33,869 nucleotides of DNA from JBHENC01 sp051000345 (GCA_051000345.1 JBPCOJ010000053.1:1-33869), one strand, 5' to 3'; shown: positions 18,242 to 26,866, counted from the first letter of the stretch. The notes: generated by a model not told the origin, from the letters alone. Made by a program: numbers and translations.

Positions 18242-18535
18242 TTTCAAAGTGCGTAGGTATGGCATAGCGTTGAGCACCTCATTGACCGCTAAAATTCAAA
18301 AGCCGATTTTAAGGGCGGCGGCACACGCACGCGCGATACACCGTCCTTCAAACCGTAGTGAACTTGACACACCTATCAAGCGTCCGTTAGCTTGGCAGCT
18401 TTCAATTGGCACCTTTCGCGGCACTGCTTTACTGTTATCGAATACCCGCGTAAGCAGCGAAAGCACAACGCTTTTTTCTTTTGATACGATGTTGAAAAGG
18501 CGTCACTCATACCATAGTTTGAAGGGCTACAGCAA

Positions 18536-19825
18536 ATGCTCGATCTACACTTTGTCCGCGAAAATATCGAAGAAGTTCGCGCCGCACTCAACGCGCGCCG
18601 CTTTCCCGCAGACGCGCTCGACGAATTCGCCGTCGTCGATGCGACGCGCCGCCGCGTAATCTCCGAATCCGACAAACTCAACGCCGAGCGCAACACGGCG
18701 AGCCGTGAAATCGGCGCGCTAATGAAAGACGGCAAGCGCGACGAAGCAGATGCGCGACGCAAGGCCGTCAGCGAATCGAAGGAACGCATCGCCGAACTCG
18801 ACCACGCGCGCGACGAAGCAGAAGCAAAGATGCGCGAGATTCTTTCGACGATTCCGAACATTCCGCATTCGTCTGTGCCTGTCGGCGCAGACGAAACAGC
18901 CAACACGGAAGTGCGCCGCTTCGGTCAGCCGCCCGCCTTCGATTTCGCGCCGAAAGACCACGTCGATTTAGGCCATGCGCTCGACATACTAGACCTCGAA
19001 CGAGCCGCAAAAATTGCCGCCGCGCGCTTCGCCATCCTGCGCGGCGCGGGCGCAAGGCTCGAACGCGCGCTCATCAATTTCATGCTCGACGTGCATACTG
19101 GGGAACACAATTATACGGAAACTCTGCCGCCCTTTATCGTCAACGCCGACGCACTTTTCGGCACTACGCAGCTTCCGAAATTTGAAGGCGACTTATTCAA
19201 ATTAACAGACGAGCGCGGATTGTATTTGATCCCGACGGCGGAAGTTCCCGTTACCAATATTTACCGCGAAGAAATTCTCGATGCGGCACAGCTTCCCATG
19301 CGGATGGTCGCCTACACGCCATGCTTTCGCTCCGAAGCAGGCTCTTACGGGCGCGACACGCGCGGGCTGATTCGTCAGCATCAATTCGACAAAGTAGAAC
19401 TCGTCAAACTTTCTTTGCCGGAAAATTCATACGATGAACTAGACGCTTTAACACTCGACGCGGAAACCATCTTGCAGAAGTTGGGTCTTCATTACCGCAC
19501 CGTTACGCTCTCGACCGGCGACATGGGTTTCGGCGCTGCGAAAACTTACGACATAGAAGTCTGGCTGCCGTCGCAAAACACTTTCCGCGAAATTTCTTCG
19601 TGCTCCAACTTCGAGGCATTTCAAGCGCGCCGCGCAGACATTCGCTTCCGTCGCACACCGGGCGCAAAGCCGGAATTCCTGCACACCTTAAACGGCTCCG
19701 GCCTCGCCGTCGGGCGCACATGGATCGCCGTGCTCGAAAACTATCAACAAGCGGACGGCTCGATCTTAATACCGGAAGCGTTGCGCCCGTACATGAACAA
19801 TCTGGAGCGCATCGAAAAGCTATAA
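18536..19825 (+). CDS. serS: Serine-tRNA ligase
   Basis: SerS charges tRNA-Ser (and tRNA-Sec) with serine. The 429-aa length is standard. The N-terminal long coiled-coil arm that grips the tRNA variable loop spans about residues 28-105 (SESDKLNAERNTASREIGAL onward), preceded by MLDLHFVRENIEEVRAAL. The class II core shows motif 1 near LERALINFMLDVHT, the TAEVPVTN segment, motif 2 (CFRSEAGSYGRDTRGLIRQH), SSCSNFEAFQARR, and motif 3 (GSGLAVGRTWIAVLENYQ). AAGGG 9 bases before the ATG supports the start. The following gene begins 52 bp later on the same strand. Confidence 0.98.
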   Translation: MLDLHFVRENIEEVRAALNARRFPADALDEFAVVDATRRRVISESDKLNAERNTASREIGALMKDGKRDEADARRKAVSESKERIAELDHARDEAEAKMREILSTIPNIPHSSVPVGADETANTEVRRFGQPPAFDFAPKDHVDLGHALDILDLERAAKIAAARFAILRGAGARLERALINFMLDVHTGEHNYTETLPPFIVNADALFGTTQLPKFEGDLFKLTDERGLYLIPTAEVPVTNIYREEILDAAQLPMRMVAYTPCFRSEAGSYGRDTRGLIRQHQFDKVELVKLSLPENSYDELDALTLDAETILQKLGLHYRTVTLSTGDMGFGAAKTYDIEVWLPSQNTFREISSCSNFEAFQARRADIRFRRTPGAKPEFLHTLNGSGLAVGRTWIAVLENYQQADGSILIPEALRPYMNNLERIEKL

Positions 19826-19876
19826 TCAATTGTTCGATTGGCGCGCATAGGAATTAGCAAAGAGGCACTTGCGACA

Positions 19877-21124
19877 ATGACGGACGAGCCGAAGAACAGG
19901 CGCGGTTTTATCAAGCGTTTTTCTCTCGCTTCGCTTCTGGCGGCGGGCAGCGGATTGGCGTGTCGTGTAAGTCCGCAAACAACGTCTTCGCCAGTGAGTA
20001 ATAATTTGAGAATGGGCGTGAGCGCCTTGCGCGGCCTCGTTTATCCGCGCGAGCACAGAAGTCGTCGTTTCTCTAGCTATGACCGCGAAGGCAAGAACGC
20101 GGATTTTCTGTTGATCGCTCCGGGCGCGACGGCGACGCTCGCAGAGATTCAAGGCGCGGGCTGCATCAGCCATATCTGGACGACGATCAAAAGCGACGAG
20201 CCGCACTTTTTGCGCCGCCTGATCTTGCGCGCCTACTGGAACAAAGAAACCACGCCGAGCATCGAAGCGCCCATCGGAGATTTTTTCGGCGTCGGCCATG
20301 CACGCGCGCAGCACTTTCAATCCTTGCCGCTCAACATGGTCACAGGCGGCGAGCCGCAGAAGGCGAATTGGGCGGCGATGAACTGTTTTTTTCCGATGCC
20401 TTTCACAGACGGCGCGCGTTTCACTTTAACGAATGAAGGCGAGCAACCCGTAGGCTCTTTTTATTACTACATTGACTATGAAGAATATCCTGCGGCGACG
20501 AAAACGGCGCTGCAATTCCACGCGCAATGGCGGCGACAGAATCCGACTCCCGGAACAATGGATTTGAGCAAGCCGGAAGCCACCGTTGACGCCGTGAACA
20601 ACCGCGTCAATCTCGACGGCAAAAACAATTACGTCATCCTCGAAGCAAAGGGACGAGGCCACTACGTCGGCTGCAATCTAAGCATCGACAACATCAATCC
20701 GATACACGGTTACGATTGGTTCGGCGAAGGCGACGACATGATCTACATCGACGGCGAACAAACGCCTTCGCTTGTGGGAACCGGCACGGAAGATTATTTC
20801 TGCGCCGCGTGGGGCTATCCGTCCGGGCAATACAGCGGACTCTATCACGGCATTTCGCTCGCGCACCCGATTGCCAATGGCCCGTTTCATTCCGGCAAAT
20901 GGACGACCTATAGATTCCACATCGAAGACCCGATTACATTCACACAGTCAATCAAAGTAACCATCGAACACGGCCACGCCAACGTTCAATCCAACGACTA
21001 CTCTTCAACCGCCTACTGGTATCAAACCGAACCACATGGCGCATTTCCCGCCCTGCCCAAAGCTGAAGACCGCCTGCCGATCTCTGACGAAGACAGCGCG
21101 CGGCAGTTCTACAAAACCTTCTAA
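19877..21124 (+). CDS. DUF2961 / GH172-family glycosidase, Tat-exported lipoprotein
   Basis: The mature part matches the DUF2961 pattern: GLVYPREHRSRRFSSYDREGKNADF near the start, GAGCISHIWTTI, the APIGDFFGVGHA motif, MNCFFPMPF, GRGHYVGCNLSIDN, GEGDDMIYIDGE and the signature GTGTEDYFCAAWGYPSG. Known DUF2961 members form GH172, acting on fructofuranose or arabinofuranose linkages. The N-terminus holds a twin-arginine signal (NRRGFIKRF) and hydrophobic stretch ending GSGLAC, a lipobox, so it is likely exported folded by Tat and lipidated. ATG 19877 starts just before this signal; the frame also opens at a TTG at 19838. It shares strand with serS but has no functional link. The exact glycan substrate is unknown. 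Confidence 0.85.
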   Translation: MTDEPKNRRGFIKRFSLASLLAAGSGLACRVSPQTTSSPVSNNLRMGVSALRGLVYPREHRSRRFSSYDREGKNADFLLIAPGATATLAEIQGAGCISHIWTTIKSDEPHFLRRLILRAYWNKETTPSIEAPIGDFFGVGHARAQHFQSLPLNMVTGGEPQKANWAAMNCFFPMPFTDGARFTLTNEGEQPVGSFYYYIDYEEYPAATKTALQFHAQWRRQNPTPGTMDLSKPEATVDAVNNRVNLDGKNNYVILEAKGRGHYVGCNLSIDNINPIHGYDWFGEGDDMIYIDGEQTPSLVGTGTEDYFCAAWGYPSGQYSGLYHGISLAHPIANGPFHSGKWTTYRFHIEDPITFTQSIKVTIEHGHANVQSNDYSSTAYWYQTEPHGAFPALPKAEDRLPISDEDSARQFYKTF

Positions 21125-21138
21125 TTTGGCTTAAAAAC

Positions 21139-21495
21139 TCAAACCGTCGAACGAATCCTGATTCTACCCGGCGAGACGACGCTGAAGCGATTTGAAAATT
21201 CTGCACCATGTTTTCTCATGGCATCGGAGACTATTTCCGCTTTGCGTTCCGCCGACAATCCTGCTAGACGAAACAGAATGACGCCGCCCGTCGTAAGCCG
21301 CTTATCCCGGAAAACCAACTCGCCGAAATCTTTATCGCCCGTCACCAGCAACGCCGATTTTTCATTGGCTTGATCCAAAACAATATCATCCGATATGCCC
21401 GGCTCCATTTCGGCGACATATAAAACTTCGTGTCCGTCTTGCCGCAAACGCTCGACAATCTGCCGTTCAACGCTTTCATCCGCCAGCAGATTCAT
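21139..21495 (-). CDS. DUF5615 PIN-like protein, putative toxin
   Basis: This 118-aa protein begins NLLADESVERQIVERLRQDG and continues HEVLYVAEMEPGISDDIVLDQA and LLVTGDKDFGELVF. The acidic residues in ADES, SDD and TGDKDFG are placed like the metal-binding site of PIN-fold nucleases of the DUF5615 (Mut7-C-like) group. Such genes commonly pair with DUF433 genes, as here: its start overlaps the stop of the upstream DUF433 gene by 4 bp (ATGA). An RNase toxin role is plausible from family association, but not demonstrated. Confidence 0.88.
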   Translation of the reverse strand: MNLLADESVERQIVERLRQDGHEVLYVAEMEPGISDDIVLDQANEKSALLVTGDKDFGELVFRDKRLTTGGVILFRLAGLSAERKAEIVSDAMRKHGAEFSNRFSVVSPGRIRIRSTV

Positions 21496-21710
21496 GCGGC
21501 TTTTTGAGGATTCGGGAGATGCTGCGCCGCGTATGTCAAAGCTGCCAGAATAGACTCTCTGGTTAAACGCGGATGAGCTTCAAGAATTTGTTCGACGGTT
21601 TCTCCGGCAGCCAACTTCTCAAGAATAAGTTCGACGGTGATACGCGTGCCTGCGATGACGGGTTTGCCCATCATCACGGCAGGGTCAGATTGAATAAAAT
21701 CCGTGTTCAT
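21492..21710 (-). CDS. DUF433-domain protein, putative antitoxin
   Basis: The 72-aa product (MNTDFIQSDPAVMMGKPVIA, then GTRITVELILEKLAAGETVE) is a textbook DUF433 domain: the GKPVIAGTRITV turn, helix, then QILEAHPRLTRESILAALTYA, which forms a small winged-helix-like DNA-binding fold. DUF433 proteins usually precede DUF5615 PIN-like proteins and are regarded as antitoxins. I chose ATG 21710 because it begins the domain; the frame is open to 21746. TATAAT lies 10 bases before this ATG, so the transcript may be nearly leaderless. Confidence 0.9.
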   Translation of the reverse strand: MNTDFIQSDPAVMMGKPVIAGTRITVELILEKLAAGETVEQILEAHPRLTRESILAALTYAAQHLPNPQKAA

Positions 21711-21720
21711 AATGATGCAA

Positions 21721-21750
21721 ATTATATCCCAAACACCCGCAAGCATCGAA
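21721..21750 (-). promoter_or_regulatory. Candidate promoter of the DUF433/DUF5615 pair
   Basis: On the minus strand TATAAT (21726-21721) is preceded by TTCGAT at 18 bp spacing. The -10 ends 10 bases before the ATG, giving a leader of only a few bases, in keeping with no visible ribosome binding site. Confidence 0.35.
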
Positions 21751-21840
21751 CGCCCAAATTAACCGGGCGCGGCGAACCGCCGATACAGCTAAGGCTCACG
21801 GATGAAAGCGGCGCTATTCGCGCTCCGGTTGAGTGAGATG

Positions 21841-22338
21841 TTAGGCACTATCGGTTGGATCATTGACCGCTGTGAATGCCCTAGCTACTTTGAAGCCAGT
21901 ACCCGTCAATACATACAATTCATCTTCATCATGCTTTACAAGTCGTCGGCGTTGAAGCGATGCGAGAGCCTCAACATACATCGCTGCAACAGCAGGATCA
22001 TTTTCATCCCTAAAATTCTGCGGGCCTACCGAAACCCAATCATTAGTCTGATCGGCCCAAGATAAATATATCTCACCTTTATCTGCGGCAGCACGCAATA
22101 TATCCATCTCCTCAGGAGATAGACTCGAAAGAGTTGAGTCAAAGGAGGTCGCAGCCCTTACCAAAAGAGCCAATGCGGAAGATTCTGCAACTTGCTTCCA
22201 CTGCCTTAGCAAACTTACTCGGAATCGGGTTGGATCGTTATCTATGAGCTTTGCACAATTCTGACAAAGCCAGATGGCGTTGTTGCATAAATCTATATAT
22301 TGCGGTTTCGGGTCTGAAATTTGACGGGTCTTCCACAA
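21841..22338 (-). pseudogene. 3' part of an HNH endonuclease gene interrupted by a MITE
   Basis: This frame begins inside the MITE (TTG at 22338) and contributes the second half of the HNH finger, WLCQNCAKLIDNDPTRFRVS, plus a C-terminal helical region (LSSLSPEEMDILRAAADKGE) and VSVGPQNFRDEND of unknown role. The Cys pair in LCQNC and the Asn/Asp that follow complete the motif begun in the other fragment. Removing the MITE and one 9-bp duplication joins both fragments in frame without any stop. The C-terminal about 100 residues may be a wHTH-like or regulatory domain. A restored protein would be about 225 aa. In its present form neither fragment has a whole active site. Confidence 0.8.
22267..22275. 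repeat. 9-bp target site duplication, left copy
   Basis: AAGCCAGAT directly precedes the MITE and is repeated exactly at 22375-22383 on its other side. Confidence 0.9.
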
Positions 22339-22374
22339 TATATGGGCACAAAACCCTATTTATGCAACAAAGCC
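22276..22374. mobile_element. 99-bp MITE with 17-bp terminal inverted repeats, IS5/IS903-like ends
   Basis: The left end GGCGTTGTTGCATAAAT (22276-22292) and the inverted right end ATTTATGCAACAAAGCC (22358-22374) differ at one position. The GGCTTTGTTG-ATAAAT type end resembles IS903-group (IS5 family) termini, which also produce 9-bp duplications, as found here. The inside (65 bp) contains a further inverted pair, ATATATTG and CAATATAT, and has no coding capacity. It therefore must be mobilised by a transposase elsewhere. Its right terminal repeat introduces the TAA stop that truncates the HNH gene. Confidence 0.88.
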
Positions 22375-22611
22375 AAGCCAGATTGCATTGCTGGCGTGTT
22401 TTCGTTCTTTAGCTGAAAGAGAAAGGTCATATCTTGGTCCTCCAACGGAGGCGGCAGTAATGTGAGCCGCTACTCCAATATTTAATGCCTTAGTCGGATC
22501 AATTTGAGGGCCGCTAGTTGGTCTGCAACATTCAGGATTAGAGCAGCGGTTATTCACGCGATTAGCCACAATCCTCTTTACGTCTTCGCTGAAATCATCT
22601 CTCATTATCAT
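22360..22611 (-). pseudogene. 5' part of the HNH endonuclease gene
   Basis: The fragment reads MIMRDDFSEDVKRIVANRVN, then NRCSNPECCRPTSGP with a CxxxxC pair, and GVAAHITAASVGGPRY with the catalytic His, then KERKHASNAIWL. This is the N-terminal half of an HNH nuclease of the type with a zinc-binding CSNPxC and an AAHI core. After IWL it runs into the MITE and stops at GFVA. It lies 70 bp from the end of sppA, same strand. HNH proteins of this sort occur in defence and mobile contexts; nothing beyond that is shown here. Confidence 0.8.
22375..22383. repeat. 9-bp target site duplication, right copy
   Basis: AAGCCAGAT, identical to 22267-22275. Both copies encode the ATCTGGCTT (Ile-Trp-Leu) codons of the HNH gene. 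Confidence 0.9.
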
Positions 22612-22680
22612 TTTCCATTTCTGCGCCTAACTTCATATTACCACGCGTTTTTGCAATATAAGTGGCCGATGAACTATCGG

Positions 22681-24486
22681 CTACTTGATGCGCAAATCGA
22701 AGGGCATCATCAGCATTACTTCGCCGCGTTGCATGTGGTCGAGCACGTTGGCATAGCGAAAGGCGCGGCGTAAATCTTCGGGCAGTGCGTCGAGGGCGGC
22801 GCGTTGTTGTAGCCCGGCTTTGACGCTCGTATCGTCTTCGTCATCGCCGGAAAAGATTTGTTGAAAAAAGTTGCGCGGCACGGGGAGTATGACGCGATGC
22901 ACTCCTTTGTTCGCCGGAATGTTTGCTAAAGATTTAGCGATTTCGATGGCTTTATCAAGGCCGCCGAATTCGTCTACGAGGCCGTTGGCTTTGCCCTGCG
23001 CGCCAGACCAGACGCGTCCCTGTCCGATGGAGTCTATGTACGCGGCGTCGCGTCCGCGCCCTTTGGCGACCTTCGGCACAAAGTCGTCGTAGTAGCCGAC
23101 CTTAATCCAATTCTCGAAGCGTTCGCGTTCGTCTTTGGTAAACGGCTCCGTCTCGCGGAATAGCCCGGCGTTTTTGCCGCGCAGAACATACTCGCTGTTG
23201 ATGCCGAGCCAATCGTAAAAACCCTTAACGACAGGCTTGCCCGCGAAAGCGCCGATGGAGCCTGTGATTGTCGAAGGCTCCGCGACGATTTTGTTGGCGG
23301 CGGCTGAGATGTAGTAACCGCCGGACGCGGCGAGGTCGCTCATCGAAACGACGACGGGCTTTTTCTCGCGCGCGCGTTCGACGGCGTGCCAGATAATGTC
23401 GGACGAGTGCGCGTAGCCGCCGGGACTATCGACGCGCAGCACGATGGCGCGAATCGTTTTGTCATCGCGCGCTTGATTCAAAGCTTTAACCATCGTGTCG
23501 GAGCCGACGGATTGACTCGTCGCAGAATTGTTGTTGGATGTGCCGGAGCCGATGTCGCCCGAAGCGTAGACGACGGCGATGCGCTCGCCTTCGTTGAGGT
23601 TCAAGGATTCCTGCGATACCTTGCGATACTGCGATTCTTTGACGAGCCGCAGCTTATCCGAATCTTTGTAGCCGAGCCGTTTCTTTAATTCGTTTTCGAT
23701 TTCATCGCGGTAGTTTGCGCCGTCGATCAAGCCCGCATTCTTCGCCTCCGCTGCAACATACGGCGCGTTGTCGATGATTGCGCGCACATCGTCTGCGGAC
23801 TTCTTGCGCGTCGCGGCAATGGCGTTGATGTAGCGATTGAATTGATCGTCGAGCAGCGCGTTGGTTACTTCGCGCTGTGCGTCCGACATGGTTTTGCGCG
23901 TGAAGGATTCGGGCGCGGATTTGTATTTGCCGATCTGGAAAGTATCGGGATAGACGCCGAGCTTATCGAGCGAGCCGCGAAAGAACATCACGTTGGCGGC
24001 GAGGCCGTTGACGAAAAGCGTTCCCGTCGGCGCTAAGTAAACGCGCTCGCAGGCCAGCGCGATGTAGTATTCCTTGTTCGTCGCAATCTCCATAAACGCA
24101 TAAACGGGTTTCTTCGATGTGCGAAAATCCGCTATCGCGTCGCGCAGTTCGTCTGCCTTCGCCCATCCCGCATCGTTCGATGAATCTATTTCGATAATCA
24201 GCGCGCCGATGCGTTTATCAACTTTCGCTTTCTTGATTTCCGTGAGAATGCCTGTCAGCGACGGTTCATCGCTTCCGCCGAACAAGCGCCGTATCGGATC
24301 GTTCGGCAGGTAATCCGGCAAAGGCCCTTTAATCTTCAAAGTGAGCACGCTGTTATCTGCAATCGCTGGCTCGTCGTTTCTGAAAGCGACGAACAACAAC
24401 GCGGCGCAGAGCATAATGACCACGACAAGCGTGAACAAAATGCCGAGCAGAATCAAAGCGATTTTACGTGTCCGTGACATTGGCAT
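22681..24486 (-). CDS. sppA: Signal peptide peptidase SppA, 67 kDa type
   Basis: SppA digests cleaved signal peptides in the inner membrane, with its active site on the periplasmic side. The 601-aa protein has one N-terminal transmembrane helix (IALILLGILFTLVVVIMLCA) and two tandem peptidase domains, as in the E. coli long form. The catalytic lysine is K189 in the N-terminal half (GKYKSAPESF) and the serine is S388 in the C-terminal half (DLAASGGYYIS); the oxyanion glycines lie in VDSPGG. The C-terminus is charged (DDEDDTSVKAG). The ATG at 24486 and another at 24480 are both possible. The 208-bp gap upstream holds a purine-rich stretch and no gene. Confidence 0.95.
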   Translation of the reverse strand: MPMSRTRKIALILLGILFTLVVVIMLCAALLFVAFRNDEPAIADNSVLTLKIKGPLPDYLPNDPIRRLFGGSDEPSLTGILTEIKKAKVDKRIGALIIEIDSSNDAGWAKADELRDAIADFRTSKKPVYAFMEIATNKEYYIALACERVYLAPTGTLFVNGLAANVMFFRGSLDKLGVYPDTFQIGKYKSAPESFTRKTMSDAQREVTNALLDDQFNRYINAIAATRKKSADDVRAIIDNAPYVAAEAKNAGLIDGANYRDEIENELKKRLGYKDSDKLRLVKESQYRKVSQESLNLNEGERIAVVYASGDIGSGTSNNNSATSQSVGSDTMVKALNQARDDKTIRAIVLRVDSPGGYAHSSDIIWHAVERAREKKPVVVSMSDLAASGGYYISAAANKIVAEPSTITGSIGAFAGKPVVKGFYDWLGINSEYVLRGKNAGLFRETEPFTKDERERFENWIKVGYYDDFVPKVAKGRGRDAAYIDSIGQGRVWSGAQGKANGLVDEFGGLDKAIEIAKSLANIPANKGVHRVILPVPRNFFQQIFSGDDEDDTSVKAGLQQRAALDALPEDLRRAFRYANVLDHMQRGEVMLMMPFDLRIK

Positions 24487-24694
24487 AATTTACTTACCCG
24501 AAAATTTTAGTGAAACGAAATTTGAATTGTGTGAGTACGTTGAGAAAGCGAAAAAGGTTTAGAAGAGAGAGACGAAGGAAAGTAAGTAGATGAAGCGAGG
24601 AAGGCGAAAGTGTAGAGGAAACCATTTATTGAATTAGTCGGTGCTGCTCAAAATAAATAGTGAGTTTGATTCTGACTTTCGCCCTTCGCTTTAT

Positions 24695-25804
24695 CTAATT
24701 TCGCACGATCCAGCCACCGCCGATTACTTCATCGCCGCGATAAAAGACTGTCGCCTGTCCGGGCGTGATGGCGCGTTGCGGCTCGTCGAATTTAATGTAC
24801 GCGCGCCCATTCGGTTGCGTGGTGATGGTGGCAGGCGCGGGTTGATGGCGATAGCGCACGCGGACTTCGGCGCGCACCGTTTCTTGCGGCTCATCGAACG
24901 CGATCCAATTAACGCCCGCCGCCGTAAAGTCTTCGCGCAGGAGTTCCTCGTCTTCGCCGACGACGACTCGATTGCGCGCCGCGTCGATGGAGAGAACGTA
25001 GAGCGGGCGCGGGCTAGAGATGCCGATCCCGCGCCGCTGCCCGACTGTGTAGCGATGAATGCCGCCGTGCTCGCCAACGCGCTCGCCACTCGTGTTGACG
25101 ATTTCGCCCGCGCCCGGCAGTTTGTCGCCCGCGTTTTCCGCTTCGAGATAGCGATCAATAAAGCCCGCGTAGTTGCCGTCCGGCACAAAACAAATTTCCT
25201 GCGATTCTGACTTTTCGGCAACGTCCAATTCGTGTTCGCGCGCCACTTCGCGCACTTCCGGCTTAGACATTTCGCCCAAGGGAAAGAGCGAGCGCGACAA
25301 TTGTTCCTGCGTCAATTCCCACAGAAAATACGATTGATCCTTTTGCAGATTCCTGCCGCGAAAAAGCCTGTGGCGATTTGCCGCCGCGTCATATTCAACG
25401 CGCGCGTAATGTCCCGTCGCAACCTTCTCGCAACCGAGACTTATGGCGAGACGGTCAAGCGACGCAAACTTCAAACGACTGTTGCAAGCGACGCACGGAA
25501 TCGGCGTTTCACCGTTCAAGTAACCATTGACGAACGGCTCGACGACATCGCGCTCGAAATCCTGTTCGAGATTGAGCACGTAAAACGGAAACCCTAAGCT
25601 TGCTGCCACGCGCCGCGCATCGTACACGTCATCGAGCGAACAACAACGCGACGGCAGCGCTTCGCCGTTTTCGTCCATATTGATGCCGCGCCGCTGATTC
25701 CACAACTGCATCGAAAAGCCGATGAGTTCATGCCCTTGCTCTTTCAAGATTGCCGCCGCCGCGCTCGAATCCACGCCGCCGCTCATTGCCACTGCTATTT
25801 TCAT
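24695..25804 (-). CDS. mnmA: tRNA-specific 2-thiouridylase MnmA
   Basis: MnmA installs sulfur at position 2 of wobble uridine in tRNA Lys, Glu and Gln using ATP and a relayed persulfide. The PP-loop SGGVDSS (residues 8-14) binds ATP. The two catalytic cysteines sit in PIPCVACNSRLKF (C104) and SQEICFVPDG (C205). Also visible are LWNQRRG, CCSLDDVYDARRVA, KVATGHYARV, KDQSYFLWEL, YTVGQRRGIGIS, and a C-terminal beta-barrel with PGQATVFY. The length of about 369 aa is typical. ATG 25804 begins MKIAVAMSGG; a weak GAGAG stands 3-7 bases upstream. Confidence 0.97.
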   Translation of the reverse strand: MKIAVAMSGGVDSSAAAAILKEQGHELIGFSMQLWNQRRGINMDENGEALPSRCCSLDDVYDARRVAASLGFPFYVLNLEQDFERDVVEPFVNGYLNGETPIPCVACNSRLKFASLDRLAISLGCEKVATGHYARVEYDAAANRHRLFRGRNLQKDQSYFLWELTQEQLSRSLFPLGEMSKPEVREVAREHELDVAEKSESQEICFVPDGNYAGFIDRYLEAENAGDKLPGAGEIVNTSGERVGEHGGIHRYTVGQRRGIGISSPRPLYVLSIDAARNRVVVGEDEELLREDFTAAGVNWIAFDEPQETVRAEVRVRYRHQPAPATITTQPNGRAYIKFDEPQRAITPGQATVFYRGDEVIGGGWIVRN

Positions 25805-26052
25805 AACTCTCAAAATCCGTGATGGGAAGAACGCTTTTCTCTATTGCCCATCATGCACACTTGTTTGCCGCTCGTTCGCGGCGGGTGTTAAGATGCACCG
25901 CTGAATAATAAAAACGTTTGCCGATTAACTTTTAGGATACCCGAAAACGGGCGCAGAAGTCAGCCCACCCCGCAAGCTTTGTTTGAGGCGAAGCGTTGCA
26001 TAAATCAACGGCGATTGTTTATCGACAGTTAAAATATCAAAAGCGAAAGTTT

Positions 26053-26859
26053 ATGCTTGAACGAGCCATCGAAGAATATACGGTTACGGAAGAACCTTTT
26101 TATCTCGCCACGAAAAGCGAGATCGAACTGTTTGAAGCCGCCTACGCCGCGCGTTTGCCTGTGATGCTGAAAGGCCCTACGGGTTGCGGCAAAACGCGCT
26201 TTGTCGAATATATGGCGTGGCGCTTGAACCGCCCGCTGATTACCGTCGCGTGCCACGAAGACCTCTCCGCGACAGACCTCGTCGGGCGCTTCCTTCTCGA
26301 AGGCGAGGAAACCATCTGGCACGACGGCCCTTTAACCGCAGCGGTGAGAAACGGCGCGATCTGTTATCTCGATGAAGTCGTCGAAGCGCGCAAAGATACT
26401 GTTGTCATTATTCATCCATTAACGGATCACCGCCGTCGTTTGCCGATTGAAAAGCGCGGCACAATCCTCGACGCGCCGAAGGATTTCATGCTCGTCGTTT
26501 CCTACAATCCCGGCTATCAATCCGTGCTCAAGGATTTGAAACAATCGACGCGCCAGCGCTTTGTCGCAATGGAATTCGATTACCCGCCCGCCGAACTCGA
26601 AACAGACATCGTCGCGCGCGAAGGCGGCATAGACGAGGCGGCGGCGCGTGATCTGGTCGTCATCGGGCAAAAAATTCGTAATCTGCGCGGGCATGGCCTC
26701 GAAGAAGGAGTCTCGACGCGACTGCTCATCTACGCCGCGCAGATGATCGCGCGCGGCATCCCGCCCGTCAACGCCGCCGAAGTCGCGCTCTGCTCGCCCA
26801 TCACGGACGACCGCGAACTACAACGCAGCATACGCGAAATCGTCACCACAGTGATTTAG
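26053..26859 (+). CDS. CbbQ/NirQ/NorQ-family AAA+ ATPase
   Basis: The 268-aa protein has Walker A GPTGCGKT (residues 41-48), Walker B ICYLDEV (103-109), a sensor 1 in FMLVVSYNPGYQ and an arginine finger region in KQSTRQRFVAMEFDYP, matching MoxR-class CbbQ/NorQ ATPases. Such ATPases work with a VWA-domain partner (CbbO or NorD) to remodel a target enzyme: Rubisco activation in CbbQO, nitric oxide reductase maturation in NorQD. A VWA gene lies downstream, beyond an IS. No Rubisco or nor genes are in this window, so the target is unknown. The start at ATG 26053 begins MLERAIEEYTV; the frame opens 19 codons earlier. Confidence 0.92.
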   Translation: MLERAIEEYTVTEEPFYLATKSEIELFEAAYAARLPVMLKGPTGCGKTRFVEYMAWRLNRPLITVACHEDLSATDLVGRFLLEGEETIWHDGPLTAAVRNGAICYLDEVVEARKDTVVIIHPLTDHRRRLPIEKRGTILDAPKDFMLVVSYNPGYQSVLKDLKQSTRQRFVAMEFDYPPAELETDIVAREGGIDEAAARDLVVIGQKIRNLRGHGLEEGVSTRLLIYAAQMIARGIPPVNAAEVALCSPITDDRELQRSIREIVTTVI

Positions 26860-26866
26860 ATTTTTC
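26859..26866. repeat. 8-bp target duplication, left copy
   Basis: GATTTTTC next to the IS left end, repeated exactly at 27723-27730. Its first base is the last base of the ATPase stop codon TAG. Confidence 0.92.

Noticed and set aside
18364..18392. TTGACA upstream of serS as a promoter
   Set aside because: The -35 is perfect but the element at 17 bp (TTAGCT) is a poor -10, and the gene is another 145 bp away.
25995..26006. GTTGCATAAATC, matching the inner part of the MITE end
   Set aside because: Only 12 bases match and no inverted partner or duplication is seen nearby; probably chance or an unprovable remnant.
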